Assembly: GCF_023897065.1 (NCBI RefSeq)
Contig: NZ_JAMHIV010000003.1
Span: 186,001 to 250,000 of the forward strand
Length of the DNA: 64,000 bases
Source of the DNA: Crossiella sp. SN42
GTDB lineage: Bacteria > Actinomycetota > Actinomycetes > Mycobacteriales > Pseudonocardiaceae
Direction of reading: 5' to 3'
The translations under genes and the position numbers were made by a program. Shown in pieces: positions 38,683-46,836 of this stretch (position 1 is the stretch's first letter; every line of letters starts with the position of its first letter). The notes beneath the pieces were generated by a model. The model did no database searches. It had not been told where the DNA came from and saw only the letters and a program-made list of their open reading frames with translations.

Positions 38683-39549
38683 CTACCCCGACCGGTACGC
38701 CGCAACGGCGACCCGGACGAAGGAGTGCACCAACCGGCTTTCCCGCGCGCTCGCCCAGGCGACGACGAGCGGGCTCGGGGGCATGTCGGTCAGGGGGACC
38801 AGGACGAGTCCCTCCGGCAGGGCGTGGCTCAGGGGCGCGATGCCTACCGTGCCGTTCCACAGCACGGCTTGGACGCACTCGTTCACCGTGCGCACCACCG
38901 GCCCCGCGGGGCGTTCGCCCACCGGCGTCGCGCCGTTCCAGTACTCGCGCCAGAGCGGGTCCGTGCCCTCGGGCAGCTGGAACCAGGGACGGTCGGCGAG
39001 CTCGGCCAGGCGCAGCGGGCCGCGAGCGGCGAGTGGGTCGTCCGCACGCAGGACCGCGCCGACCTGGTCGGTGCGCAGCACGCGGGCGCTGATACCGGTG
39101 GTGTCGAAGGGAAAGCGGGTGAGCGCCACCTCGGCCAGGCCGGTACGCAGGCCGGCGGCAGGGTCGGCGAAGTCGGTCTCGCGGAAGCGGATCGAGACCT
39201 CCGGATGGCGGCGGCGGAAGGTCGCGGCCAGCCGGGTGCCGATCTCGCCCGCGCTGTCGGCGAGGGTGCCGACGGTGAGGGTGGCGGTCCCGGCGGCGGT
39301 CCGCACGCGGGTGCGGGTCTGCTCGGCCTGGGCCAGCAGGGCGGTGGCATCGGCGTAGAGCACGGTGCCCGCGGCGGTGAGCTCGACGCCGGTGGCCGAG
39401 CGGTGCAGCAGCACCACGCCCAGGTCGGTCTCCAACTGCTTGAGCGCCCGGCTCAACGGTGGCTGGGTCATGTGCAGCCGGGCCGCGGCTCGGCCGAAGT
39501 GCCGTTCCTCGGCGATGGCCACGAAGTAGCGCAGCAGTCGGAGCTCCAT
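38683..39549 (-). CDS. LysR-family transcriptional regulator
   Basis: A 288-residue LysR protein: MELRLLRYFVAIAEERHFGR, AAARLHMTQPPLSRALKQLE, TDLGVVLLHRSATGVELTAA for the HTH and linker helix, then a periplasmic-binding-like effector domain (TATLTVGTLADSAGEIGTRL, EVALTRFPFDTTGISARVL). It is divergent from an MBL hydrolase gene; in the gap GGCATCGG occurs twice (39571 and 39585), a candidate recognition site. Start ATG at 39549. Confidence 0.91.
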   Translation of the reverse strand: MELRLLRYFVAIAEERHFGRAAARLHMTQPPLSRALKQLETDLGVVLLHRSATGVELTAAGTVLYADATALLAQAEQTRTRVRTAAGTATLTVGTLADSAGEIGTRLAATFRRRHPEVSIRFRETDFADPAAGLRTGLAEVALTRFPFDTTGISARVLRTDQVGAVLRADDPLAARGPLRLAELADRPWFQLPEGTDPLWREYWNGATPVGERPAGPVVRTVNECVQAVLWNGTVGIAPLSHALPEGLVLVPLTDMPPSPLVVAWASARESRLVHSFVRVAVAAYRSG

Positions 39550-39631
39550 CACCAGCGACGATACCCAGCCGGCATCGGGGCTGCGGCATCGGTGTTGGAC
39601 GGCGGACGTGCGCCGCCCGGAGAGTCGGAGC

Positions 39632-40525
39632 ATGTCTTCCGAAGCTCTCACCGGCGAGCCGATCGTCGAGATCAGCCAGGCCCGGGAACTCGCCCACGAC
39701 CTGGTGATCATCCCCGACCGAGGGGTGCAGCTGGTGCCCAACATCGGCGTCATCGGCGGCTCGCACTCCGTGCTGGTGGTCGAGACCGGGCTGGGACCGC
39801 GCAACGCCGAGCAGGTGCTCGCCTTCGCCACCGAGTACGCCAAGGGGCGTCGGCTGTACCTGACCACGACGCACTTCCACCCCGAGCACGCCTTCGGCGC
39901 GCAGGCCTTCGCCGGTGAGGCGACCTACCTCGCCAACGCCGCGCAGGCCGCGGACCTGACCGAGAAGGGGCAGGCCTACCTGGCGATGTTCCGCGAGCTG
40001 GGCGCGCCGGTGGCGCGGGAACTAGCCGGGGTCGAGCTGGTCGCGCCGGAGGTGGTCTACGAGGAGGACTACGAGCTGGACCTGGGGGGCCGGGTGGTGC
40101 GGTTGCGGGCCACCGGGCGTGCCCACAGCAAGGGCGACCAGGTGGTGAGCGTGCCCGATGCGGGGGTGCTGTTCACCGGTGACCTGGTCGAGGCGGGGCA
40201 GTTCTCGATCTTCCCGTGGTTTCCGCCGCACGATGTGGACGTCTCGGGGCTGCGGTGGATCGAGGTGCTGGGCCGCCTGATCGCCACCGGGCCGCGGGTG
40301 GTGGTGCCCGGCCACGGCGAGGTCTCCGGGCCGGGGGTGCTGGCCGAGGTCCGCGACTACCTGGAGCTGCTGCGGGCGGAGACCTGGGTGCGGCGGGACT
40401 CGGCCATGCCCAGGGAGACACTGGTGGCCGAGGTCAGGGCGCTGATGATCGAGCGGCACCCGGAATGGGTCGGCCGGGACTGGATCGAGAAGGGCATTGG
40501 CTGTTTCTGCGCGGAACACGCCTGA
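39632..40525 (+). CDS. MBL-fold metallo-hydrolase
   Basis: A 297-residue metallo-beta-lactamase-fold enzyme. LTTTHFHPEHAFGAQAF gives HxHxEH (Glu in place of the usual Asp), VVRLRATGRAHSKGDQVV the next His, VLFTGDLVEAGQF the bridging Asp, and VVVPGHGEVSGPGV the last His, so both metal sites can form. The Glu variant is typical of some dehydratase- or sulfur-dioxygenase-like lineages but the substrate is unknown. GGAG precedes the ATG closely. It is divergent from the LysR regulator. Confidence 0.88.
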   Translation: MSSEALTGEPIVEISQARELAHDLVIIPDRGVQLVPNIGVIGGSHSVLVVETGLGPRNAEQVLAFATEYAKGRRLYLTTTHFHPEHAFGAQAFAGEATYLANAAQAADLTEKGQAYLAMFRELGAPVARELAGVELVAPEVVYEEDYELDLGGRVVRLRATGRAHSKGDQVVSVPDAGVLFTGDLVEAGQFSIFPWFPPHDVDVSGLRWIEVLGRLIATGPRVVVPGHGEVSGPGVLAEVRDYLELLRAETWVRRDSAMPRETLVAEVRALMIERHPEWVGRDWIEKGIGCFCAEHA

Positions 40526-40625
40526 CCCGCACATTGCGAAATTGCCCGAAGTTCCGCCGTTCTCACCCGCGTGATCGCGCGATGGGGCGGAAGATCAAAA
40601 ACAACTGGCTCGCGGCGGACGAGGC

Positions 40626-40695
40626 TGGCCAGACTCGGCGCGTATCGCAGGACCGATTCGGCGACATGAGCCGGATGTCCTGTCAGGTCTGGCCA
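40626..40695 (+). promoter_or_regulatory. Wide 9-bp inverted repeat before ricin-lectin gene
   Basis: TGGCCAGAC (40626-40634) and GTCTGGCCA (40687-40695) are perfect arms 52 bases apart, in the 188-base gap before the lectin gene. A looped operator or a processing hairpin is possible. No other structure is obvious in that gap. Confidence 0.4.
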
Positions 40696-40713
40696 ACGAA
40701 AGGCGACTCATCA

Positions 40714-41256
40714 ATGCGGATGTCACATCGTATTTTCGCGGTGCTCTCGGCGGTAGCGGCGGTCATGAGCACGGCATCGGTCGCGGTGGCGGCTCCGGCG
40801 GGGCCGCCACCGACGGATGAGCCGATGCAGCTGCGCAACGTGTTCAGCGACGGGTGCGCCGACGTCGAGCGGAAGTCCCTTGAGGACGGCGCGCGGGTGC
40901 ACCAGTGGCGGTGCTACTCAGTCAACGCACCCAACCAGTTGTGGCGGCTGGAGCACCTGGGCGGCAAGGACTACAAGCTCAAGAACGAGAACAGCAAGAA
41001 GTGCCTTGACGTGTACGACCGCGCGCTCGAACGCGGAATGTCGGCGATCCAGTACACCTGCCGCTATTCCGGGGACCCGAGCCAGCGGTGGGAACTGGAC
41101 GAGGTGGAACGCGATGTCTACCGGCTGATCAACCGCAACAGCGGCCTGTGCCTGGACATCAAGGACCACACGACCGCGGACGGAAACCACATTCACCAGT
41201 GGGACTGCCAGGCCAACGCCCGCAACCAGCGGTGGGTGTTCCGCGCGGTCAGCTGA
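40714..41256 (+). CDS. Secreted ricin-type beta-trefoil lectin
   Basis: A 180-residue protein with a Sec signal (FAVLSAVAAVMSTASVAVAA) and one ricin B-type trefoil built of three repeats: DGCADVERKSLEDGARVHQW, KKCLDVYDRALERGMSAIQY and SGLCLDIKDHTTADGNHIHQ. Each is followed by a QxW-type motif (NQLWRLE, SQRWELD, NQRWVFR) and contains disulfide-type Cys. No enzyme domain is attached, so it is a stand-alone carbohydrate-binding secreted protein. Start ATG at 40714, with another ATG at 40720. Confidence 0.9.
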   Translation: MRMSHRIFAVLSAVAAVMSTASVAVAAPAGPPPTDEPMQLRNVFSDGCADVERKSLEDGARVHQWRCYSVNAPNQLWRLEHLGGKDYKLKNENSKKCLDVYDRALERGMSAIQYTCRYSGDPSQRWELDEVERDVYRLINRNSGLCLDIKDHTTADGNHIHQWDCQANARNQRWVFRAVS

Positions 41257-41257
41257 T

Positions 41258-42397
41258 TCAGGCGTGGGGACCGACCGTGACGGTCCCCACCGTCAGTTCC
41301 GCGGTGGCTTCCAGCACCGCCGCGACCCGGTCCACCTGCTCGGCCAGCATGCGCCGCCGGCCTGCCCGCCACCGGCCGCAGGGTTCGACGGTGACCGCGA
41401 TCCGGCGGCCGGAGCGGCGCTGGTGCCACACCCCGGCGACGGTGCCGTCGACGAGCACCACCGGGTAGTTCCCGGCCTGGCCGCGGTTGAGGGCCCGGAG
41501 GTAGGTCTTGCCGGGGAACAGCGACTCCCGGGGGTGGCAGCCCACCTGGTAGGCGTCGAAGTAGGGGAGCAGGCGCAGGCCGGGGGCGTCCTGGGCCGGC
41601 TCGAAGTTGTCGTCGGCGGCCAGCCAGGCCTCGGTCTCGCCGAGGCGGACCGGGCGGAGCCGGTCGCGGCAGGCGGTGAACAGGCGCTCGGCCCAGGGGC
41701 GGGGTGCGGACAGCCAGCGGGCGAAGTGGGCGGGGGTGGCCGGGCCGTAGGAGTACAGGTAGCGGCGCAGCAGCTCGGCCAGAGCCTGTTCGGTGGTCAT
41801 CGGGGGCGCGGTGGACAGGTGGCGGTGCGGGCTGGTGTAGGTGGTCTTGCGGTCGCGGTCGGGGCCGAAGCACAGCGCGCCGCGGAAGGCGGCGGTGTGG
41901 ATGACCGTGGCCCAGCGTGGCCAGAAGCCGCTGAAGGAGGGCACGACCAGGTCACCGGCCCAGGAACCGGTCTCGGCCACCACGGCTGGGGTGAGCTCGT
42001 CCATGGTGAACTCGCCCGTGCGGCACACCCGGTCCAGGGCGGCCACCACGGCGTCGGTCTGGTCGGGGGTGAGCCGGAGGGCCGGGGCGTAGCCGACGGT
42101 GAGGGGGACCGCGGACAGCGCCGCGGTCCACAGGGGCAGGTCGGCGGCGGTGAGCAGGTGGACCGTGCCGCGCAGGCCGAAGGTCTTGACCAGCTCACCG
42201 CGCTGCCAGAGCGCCTCGCGGACCTGAGTCCGGGTCGCGCCGGTGCGCAGGCCGAGGGAGAGCTCGGCCGCGGACATCACCTGGGCGTGCACGCCGCACA
42301 TCGCCCGCGCCGCCTCGGCGATCCCGGGCGTCGGGGTGCTCAGCGCGTGCCGCTCCATCCGCACCGCGCACACCGTGGCCCAGTCCAGTTCCGTCAT
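41258..42397 (-). CDS. Winged-helix HTH_42 protein (YcaQ/AlkX-like)
   Basis: A 379-residue protein of the HTH_42 family: IAEAARAMCGVHAQVMSAAE, LVKTFGLRGTVHLLTAADLP, VIHTAAFRGALCFGPDRDRK, LRRYLYSYGPATPAHFARWL, and RLLPYFDAYQVGCHPRESLF. Family members include the interstrand-crosslink DNA glycosylases YcaQ and AZL; the many actinomycete versions are uncharacterised. A role in repair of alkylated DNA or self-resistance is possible. Start ATG at 42397. It is divergent from the WYL regulator gene. Confidence 0.85.
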   Translation of the reverse strand: MTELDWATVCAVRMERHALSTPTPGIAEAARAMCGVHAQVMSAAELSLGLRTGATRTQVREALWQRGELVKTFGLRGTVHLLTAADLPLWTAALSAVPLTVGYAPALRLTPDQTDAVVAALDRVCRTGEFTMDELTPAVVAETGSWAGDLVVPSFSGFWPRWATVIHTAAFRGALCFGPDRDRKTTYTSPHRHLSTAPPMTTEQALAELLRRYLYSYGPATPAHFARWLSAPRPWAERLFTACRDRLRPVRLGETEAWLAADDNFEPAQDAPGLRLLPYFDAYQVGCHPRESLFPGKTYLRALNRGQAGNYPVVLVDGTVAGVWHQRRSGRRIAVTVEPCGRWRAGRRRMLAEQVDRVAAVLEATAELTVGTVTVGPHA

Positions 42398-42420
42398 GGC
42401 CGCAACTCTAGGCAACAACT

Positions 42421-42437
42421 AGGACAGGGAGTGTCCT
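42421..42437 (+). promoter_or_regulatory. Palindrome between HTH_42 gene and WYL regulator
   Basis: AGGACA (42421-42426) pairs with TGTCCT (42432-42437) over a 5-bp spacer in the 62-base divergent gap. It is the likely site for the WYL regulator. Confidence 0.55.
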
Positions 42438-42459
42438 CTTCGGCTGAGAGGATCCGGTC

Positions 42460-43431
42460 ATGACCGACACGCCTGCCCGGTTGCTCACCCTGCTCTCGCT
42501 GTTGCAGACCCCGAGGGAGTGGTCCGGCACGGTGCTCGCCGAACGGCTGGGGGTCACCACCCGGACCATCCGCCGCGACATCGAACGGCTCCGCGAGCTC
42601 GGCTACCCGGTGCAGGCCAGCATGGGCGCCGAGGGCGGGTACCGGCTGGTGGCCGGGACCGCGATGCCGCCGTTGCTGCTTGATGACGAGGAGGCGGTGG
42701 CGATCGCGGTCGGGCTGCGCAACGCCGCCGGGCTGGCGGTGCAGGGCATCGAGGAGGCCTCGGTGCGCGCGCTGACCAAGCTGGAGCAGGTGCTGCCCTC
42801 GCGGTTGCGGCGGCGGGTCTCGGCGCTGGGCAGTGCCACGGTGCCGATGTTCGACCCCGGCTCGGCCAGGGTGAACCCCGAGCACCTCGCCGTGCTCGCG
42901 GCCGCGGTGGCCAACCGGGAACGGGTGCGCTTCGGCTACGAGGCCTTCGACGGCGCCCGGACCCGGCGGCTGGCCGAGCCGAACCGGCTGGTCTCCTCCG
43001 GACGGCGGTGGTACCTGGTGGCCTTCGACCTCGACCGGGACGACTGGCGGATCTTCCGGGTGGACCGGATCGAGGAACCGCGCGGGATCGGGGTGCACTC
43101 GGCGGAACGCACGCTGCCCGCGGCCGACGCGGCCGAGTTCGTCACCAGCAAGCTGTACTCCTCCGCGCCGACCTACCAGGCGGTGGCCACCATCCACGCC
43201 CCCGCCAGCCGGGTGCGAGGGGTGCTGGGGGACCGGCCCGCCGATGTGGAGGCGGTGGACGAGCACACCTGCCGGTTGCGCAGCCACACCGACACCCTGG
43301 ACTGGCTGGCCTTCCGGCTGGCGATGCTGGGCTGTGAGTTCGAGGTGCACTCGCCGCCGGAGCTGGCGGAGTACCTGCGGGAGCTGGCCGGGCGGGTGAG
43401 CAGGGCGGCAGGCGCTCCGGCGGCCGGATGA
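42460..43431 (+). CDS. WYL-domain transcriptional regulator (YafY-like)
   Basis: A 323-residue regulator: HTH_11 (PARLLTLLSLLQTPREWSGT, LGVTTRTIRRDIERLRELGY, GGYRLVAGTAMPPLLLDDEE) and WYL domain (VRFGYEAFDGARTRRLAEPN, LVSSGRRWYLVAFDLDRDDW, RIFRVDRIEEPR), with a C-terminal WCX extension. It is divergent from a DNA-glycosylase-like gene. That pairing suggests, as inference, a DNA-damage response, since WYL regulators such as PafBC act there. Confidence 0.9.
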   Translation: MTDTPARLLTLLSLLQTPREWSGTVLAERLGVTTRTIRRDIERLRELGYPVQASMGAEGGYRLVAGTAMPPLLLDDEEAVAIAVGLRNAAGLAVQGIEEASVRALTKLEQVLPSRLRRRVSALGSATVPMFDPGSARVNPEHLAVLAAAVANRERVRFGYEAFDGARTRRLAEPNRLVSSGRRWYLVAFDLDRDDWRIFRVDRIEEPRGIGVHSAERTLPAADAAEFVTSKLYSSAPTYQAVATIHAPASRVRGVLGDRPADVEAVDEHTCRLRSHTDTLDWLAFRLAMLGCEFEVHSPPELAEYLRELAGRVSRAAGAPAAG

Positions 43432-43461
43432 GCAGACGCGACTGTGACTTGTCTTGCTAAG

Positions 43462-43473
43462 TTAGCATGCTAA
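43462..43473 (+). promoter_or_regulatory. MarR operator palindrome
   Basis: TTAGCATGCTAA is a perfect 12-bp palindrome, with a further GCTAA half-site at 43456-43460, nine bases before the GTG of the MarR gene. The likely autorepressor site. Confidence 0.7.
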
Positions 43474-43482
43474 GTTCGCCTG

Positions 43483-43923
43483 GTGTCGCAGAACCTGAGT
43501 TTCACCCTGCACGTGCTCACCGCGCGGCTGGACCGGGCGGCCGACCGCCTGCTGCGGGCCGAGCACAACGTCTCCTACCGTCGTTTCCTCGCCCTGACGC
43601 TGGTGAAGGAGCTCGGCAGGCCGACCCAGCGCGCCCTCGCCGACACCCTCGGGGTGACCGAGCCGTCGGTGAGCCGGATGGCCGCCGTGCTCGCCGAGGA
43701 CGGGCTGCTCGACGTCCAGCCGGATCCGGCGGGCGGGCGGCGCAAGCTGCTGAGCCTCACCGAGGAGGGCCACCGGCTGGTGACCTCGGTCCAGCGGGAC
43801 TTCGAGAAGCGGTTCGCCAAGCTCGTGGCCCACAGCGGCGTGCCGTACGAGGAGTACGCCGAGCAGACCGAGCGGCTGCTGGCCACCCTGGACCACCTGT
43901 GGACCGAGAAGGGGACCCGATGA
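43483..43923 (+). CDS. MarR-family transcriptional regulator
   Basis: A 146-residue MarR protein: HVLTARLDRAADRLLRAEHN, YRRFLALTLVKELGRPTQRA, LADTLGVTEPSVSRMAAVLA for the recognition helices, and the wing LLDVQPDPAGGRRKLLSLTE. Start GTG at 43483 without a Shine-Dalgarno. Its stop overlaps the ATG of the hydrolase gene (ATGA). It should repress the pair by binding the palindrome at 43462 until a phenolic or lipophilic ligand binds. Confidence 0.92.
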   Translation: MSQNLSFTLHVLTARLDRAADRLLRAEHNVSYRRFLALTLVKELGRPTQRALADTLGVTEPSVSRMAAVLAEDGLLDVQPDPAGGRRKLLSLTEEGHRLVTSVQRDFEKRFAKLVAHSGVPYEEYAEQTERLLATLDHLWTEKGTR

Positions 43924-44741
43924 CGGCCGAGATCAGCACGGTCAGCTCGGCCGACGGCACTACGATCAGCTACCAGACCTTGGGCGCGGGCCCCGGTCTC
44001 ATCGTGTTCGGCGGCGCGCTGCGCACCGCGGCGGACTACGCGCCGCTGGCCTCCGCGTTGGCCCGCTCCTGCACCGTGCACCTGGTGGAACGGCGCGGAC
44101 GCGGCGCCAGCGGCCCACTGGGACCTCAGTACAGCCTGGCCTCGGAGGTGGCGGACCTGCGCGCGGTCCAGGCGGCGACCGGCGCGAGGCTGGCCTTCGG
44201 GCACAGCTACGGCGGGCTGGTCGTCCTGGAAACCGCGCGCACGAGCGAGGTCTTCGACCGCGTCGCGACCTACGAGCCGGGAGTGCCGGTGGCCGCGGTG
44301 CCCACCGGGTGGATGGACCCGTACCGGCAGCGGCTCGCGGCAGGAGATCCGCACGGCGCGTTTGTCCACTTCCTCCGGGGATCGGGCGGCGCGCCACCGT
44401 TCGTGGCGAAGCTGCCGCACTGGTATCTGCGGTTGGCCTTGCGCATCGGGTTCCGTGGCGGGAGCTGGCAGCGGATGCGGCCGCTGCTGGCGGCCAACCT
44501 GGCCGAGCACGAGCAGGTGGCCGCCCAGCACGGCAAGCTCTCCGGGTTCGCCGCGGTCGCCGCCGAGGTGCTGCTGCTGTGCGGCAGCCGTTCTCCCCGC
44601 GAGACCAGGGCGGAGTTCGACACCCTCCGCCAGACGCTGCCGCACGCGGTGCTGGAGGCCCTGCCCCGGCTCAGCCACTTCGGCCCGGAGGGCAAGTCGG
44701 CCCCGCTGGTGGCCGAACGGGTGCTGGCGTTCTTCTCCTGA
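43920..44741 (+). CDS. Alpha/beta hydrolase
   Basis: A 273-residue hydrolase: LIVFGGALRTAADYAPLASA with the oxyanion loop, VHLVERRGRGASGPLGPQYS, ARLAFGHSYGGLVVLETART with nucleophile Ser in GHSYGG, LLLCGSRSPRETRAEF and the catalytic His in LPRLSHFGPEGKSA. It is co-translated with the MarR regulator and probably deals with the ligand of that regulator (inference). The ATG at 43920 sits in the overlap. Confidence 0.88.
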   Translation: MTAEISTVSSADGTTISYQTLGAGPGLIVFGGALRTAADYAPLASALARSCTVHLVERRGRGASGPLGPQYSLASEVADLRAVQAATGARLAFGHSYGGLVVLETARTSEVFDRVATYEPGVPVAAVPTGWMDPYRQRLAAGDPHGAFVHFLRGSGGAPPFVAKLPHWYLRLALRIGFRGGSWQRMRPLLAANLAEHEQVAAQHGKLSGFAAVAAEVLLLCGSRSPRETRAEFDTLRQTLPHAVLEALPRLSHFGPEGKSAPLVAERVLAFFS

Positions 44742-44744
44742 GGT

Positions 44745-45968
44745 CTACAGGCCGAGCTTGGTGACCGCGTTGTCCTCCAACGGGTTCGCCGTGCGGATGT
44801 AGCGGTGCACGGTGCGCGGGTTGGACCAGCGGCCCTGGCGCATGATCTCGCGGTCGCTGGCGCCGCCCAGGGCGGCCTGGGTGGCGAAGCCGGCGCGCAG
44901 GGAGTGGCCGGAGAACAGGGCGGGGTCCAGGCCGGCGCGGGCGGCGTAGCGCTTGACCAGCTCGGCCACCGCGCGGCCGGAGACCGGGGTGGCGCCCAGG
45001 TGGCCGTGTTTGCTGACCGAGGGGAACAGTGGTCGGGCGGTGCCGTCGGCCAGTGGGGTGCCCTGGTAGCCGTGGCAGGTGTGCACGGTGGCGGGTTCGG
45101 GCCGGGTGGCCAGCCACTGCTGCAGGGCCGCGGAACCGTTGGTGGCGTTGACTTCCAGCAGGGCGACCCAGTTGGCGAAGGCGCACACCGGGCAGGTCTG
45201 CGGGCGCTGGCCTCGCGGCAGGGCGACGCGTTGTTCGTGGATGCCGGTGGGGTCGGTCTTGGTGCCGGCCAGCTGGATGAGCAGCAGGGGTTCGCCGGTG
45301 GACAGGTCGGTGTCCACGGTGACGTCGTCCAGGGTCAGCGCGGCCAGCTCGCTGCGGCGCAGGGCGCCGGCGAAGCCGACCAGGAGCAGCAGCTGGTCGC
45401 GGCGGCGGGCCGGTTCGGTGGGCCAGCCGGGTTCGGGCAGGCCGGTGAGCAGTTCTTCCAGGGTGTGCAGCAGGACCGGGCGTTTGCGGGTGGGCTGGGT
45501 GCGGCGGGTGCGGCGGATTCCGCGCAGGGTCAGCCGGACCACGTCGGTGCGGGTCGGGCTGGGCAGGCCGTTGGCGGCGTGCACCGCGGCGATCGCGGCG
45601 GCCTTGCGGTCCAGGGTGGCCGGGCTGAACGCCGGGCGGCCATCGGATTTGCGGGCATCCGCGGCCGCGGCCAGGTAGACCGCGAGATCGAGGGGGTCGG
45701 CGGGCAGGGCCTGTCGGCCTTCGGCGGCGCACCAGGCGGCGAAAGCCAGCCAGTCCGAGCGGTAGGCGCGCAGCGTGTTGGGGGACTGGCTGGCCTCCAG
45801 GTAGCGGGCCAGCGACTCCGACTGCTCGGTCTCGAACCTGGCCCGCACCGCCAGCAGCTGCTGGGTGTCCACCAGCACGCTGCGCGGCCCCTGCTCCAGG
45901 CGGGCGCGCACGAGCTGGGGCAGTCGGTCCGCGGTCTCCGGCACGGGGTTAGCCTGCCACAGCGGCAT
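44745..45968 (-). CDS. Tyrosine recombinase (phage-integrase family)
   Basis: A 407-residue recombinase with a SAM-like core-binding domain (RYLEASQSPNTLRAYRSDWL, AFAAWCAAEGR) and a catalytic domain. Arg lies in GFAGALRRSELAALTLDDV, the HxLR motif in FSGHSLRAGFATQAALGG, and the Trp and Tyr in GRWSNPRTVHRYIR. A CPVCAFANW insertion with Cys pairs lies in the catalytic domain. All catalytic residues except the beta-hairpin Lys can be seen. No tRNA, att repeats, excisionase or phage genes are next to it, so it looks like a stand-alone recombinase. Confidence 0.88.
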   Translation of the reverse strand: MPLWQANPVPETADRLPQLVRARLEQGPRSVLVDTQQLLAVRARFETEQSESLARYLEASQSPNTLRAYRSDWLAFAAWCAAEGRQALPADPLDLAVYLAAAADARKSDGRPAFSPATLDRKAAAIAAVHAANGLPSPTRTDVVRLTLRGIRRTRRTQPTRKRPVLLHTLEELLTGLPEPGWPTEPARRRDQLLLLVGFAGALRRSELAALTLDDVTVDTDLSTGEPLLLIQLAGTKTDPTGIHEQRVALPRGQRPQTCPVCAFANWVALLEVNATNGSAALQQWLATRPEPATVHTCHGYQGTPLADGTARPLFPSVSKHGHLGATPVSGRAVAELVKRYAARAGLDPALFSGHSLRAGFATQAALGGASDREIMRQGRWSNPRTVHRYIRTANPLEDNAVTKLGL

Positions 45969-46012
45969 GTCATGATCGACTCTCTAGAGCGGTGACACGG
46001 AAGGAAAACGCG

Positions 46013-46588
46013 GTGGCCGAGCTGTCCGGGGTGGCGTCGACGGAATCGGGAATGCTGGCGATCTTCTCCCCGGAGGAGTTCGCCGGCGTCCGCGACCAGG
46101 CGAGCTGGGCGGCCGAGCTGGGCAGCGCGGAGAAGATCCGTGAGCGGATCGTGGCCGGCGGGCTGGTGCCGGTCAACATCGGTGGCGACGGGGCCTGGCA
46201 GGTGGTGCTGCGCGCCGACGGCACCGGCCTGACCGAGCGCGAGGACCGCTACCTGATGCTCAGCTCCGAGCCGTATCTGCTGGTGTGTCACGGGATCGCG
46301 CACATCGGTGGCATCGAGGAGGTCTGCGCCGAACCCGAGGACACCGGCCTGCCGCTGCGGCCGGGCCGCTACTCGGTGGTGGTGCACCTCATCGAGTGGG
46401 AGGCCGAGCCGGGTAGCCGGGACGCTGACGGTCAGCCCGCCGCCGACGCGCTGCCGGACTTCGTGGTGCTGCTGGAATGGGACGCGCCCCTGGTCTCCGA
46501 CCTGGCCCCCTCGGGGCCGTTCGCGCCGGTGTACCGGCAGGAGCTGATGACCTTCGACGCGGCTCAGCGGGTGTCTCCGAACTGCTGA
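46013..46588 (+). CDS. Uncharacterised actinomycete protein
   Basis: A 191-residue acidic protein (SPEEFAGVRDQASWAAELGS, GGLVPVNIGGDGAWQVVLRA, YLMLSSEPYLLVCHGIAHIG, GRYSVVVHLIEWEAEPGSRD, LPDFVVLLEWDA). It appears to be an all-beta fold; no family is recognised with certainty. GGAAGGAA lies seven bases before the GTG at 46013; a GTG at 45992 is the longer alternative. It is divergent from the recombinase and is followed directly by a dehydrogenase remnant. Confidence 0.72.
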   Translation: MAELSGVASTESGMLAIFSPEEFAGVRDQASWAAELGSAEKIRERIVAGGLVPVNIGGDGAWQVVLRADGTGLTEREDRYLMLSSEPYLLVCHGIAHIGGIEEVCAEPEDTGLPLRPGRYSVVVHLIEWEAEPGSRDADGQPAADALPDFVVLLEWDAPLVSDLAPSGPFAPVYRQELMTFDAAQRVSPNC

Positions 46589-46590
46589 AC

Positions 46591-46812
46591 GTGCCTGGTG
46601 ACGTGGCGGGCTGCCCGGTGCCGAAGAATCACCGGCGGCGGGCGGTGAGCTGGTCCGGGGGCGGCGGCATCGGCCCGGTGGACGCGGCGCTGGCCGAGGC
46701 GGCGGATCTGATCAAGCGGGGCCGGCTGCACATCCCGGTGGCGAAGTCCTACCTGCTCGCCGAGGCCGCGGCCGCGCACCTGGACAGCCAGCCGGGCACA
46801 CCCGGGGGCGGC
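46591..46812 (+). pseudogene. Zinc-type alcohol dehydrogenase, C-terminal remnant
   Basis: In one frame the DNA still codes for the end of a zinc-binding (MDR) dehydrogenase: RRAVSWSGGGGIGPVDAALA, EAADLIKRGRLHIPVAKSYL and LAEAAAAHLDS. That is about 75 of the usual 310 residues. No start, cofactor domain or intact end remains. It lies opposite the end of the TetR gene, which may have been its regulator. Confidence 0.6.
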
Positions 46813-46836
46813 GCGTTCTGGTGCGGTGAAAGGGGT

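Noticed and set aside
44745-46812. A genomic island or prophage around the tyrosine recombinase
   Set aside because: No att repeats, tRNA gene, excisionase, replication or phage genes, or change in base composition could be seen on either side.
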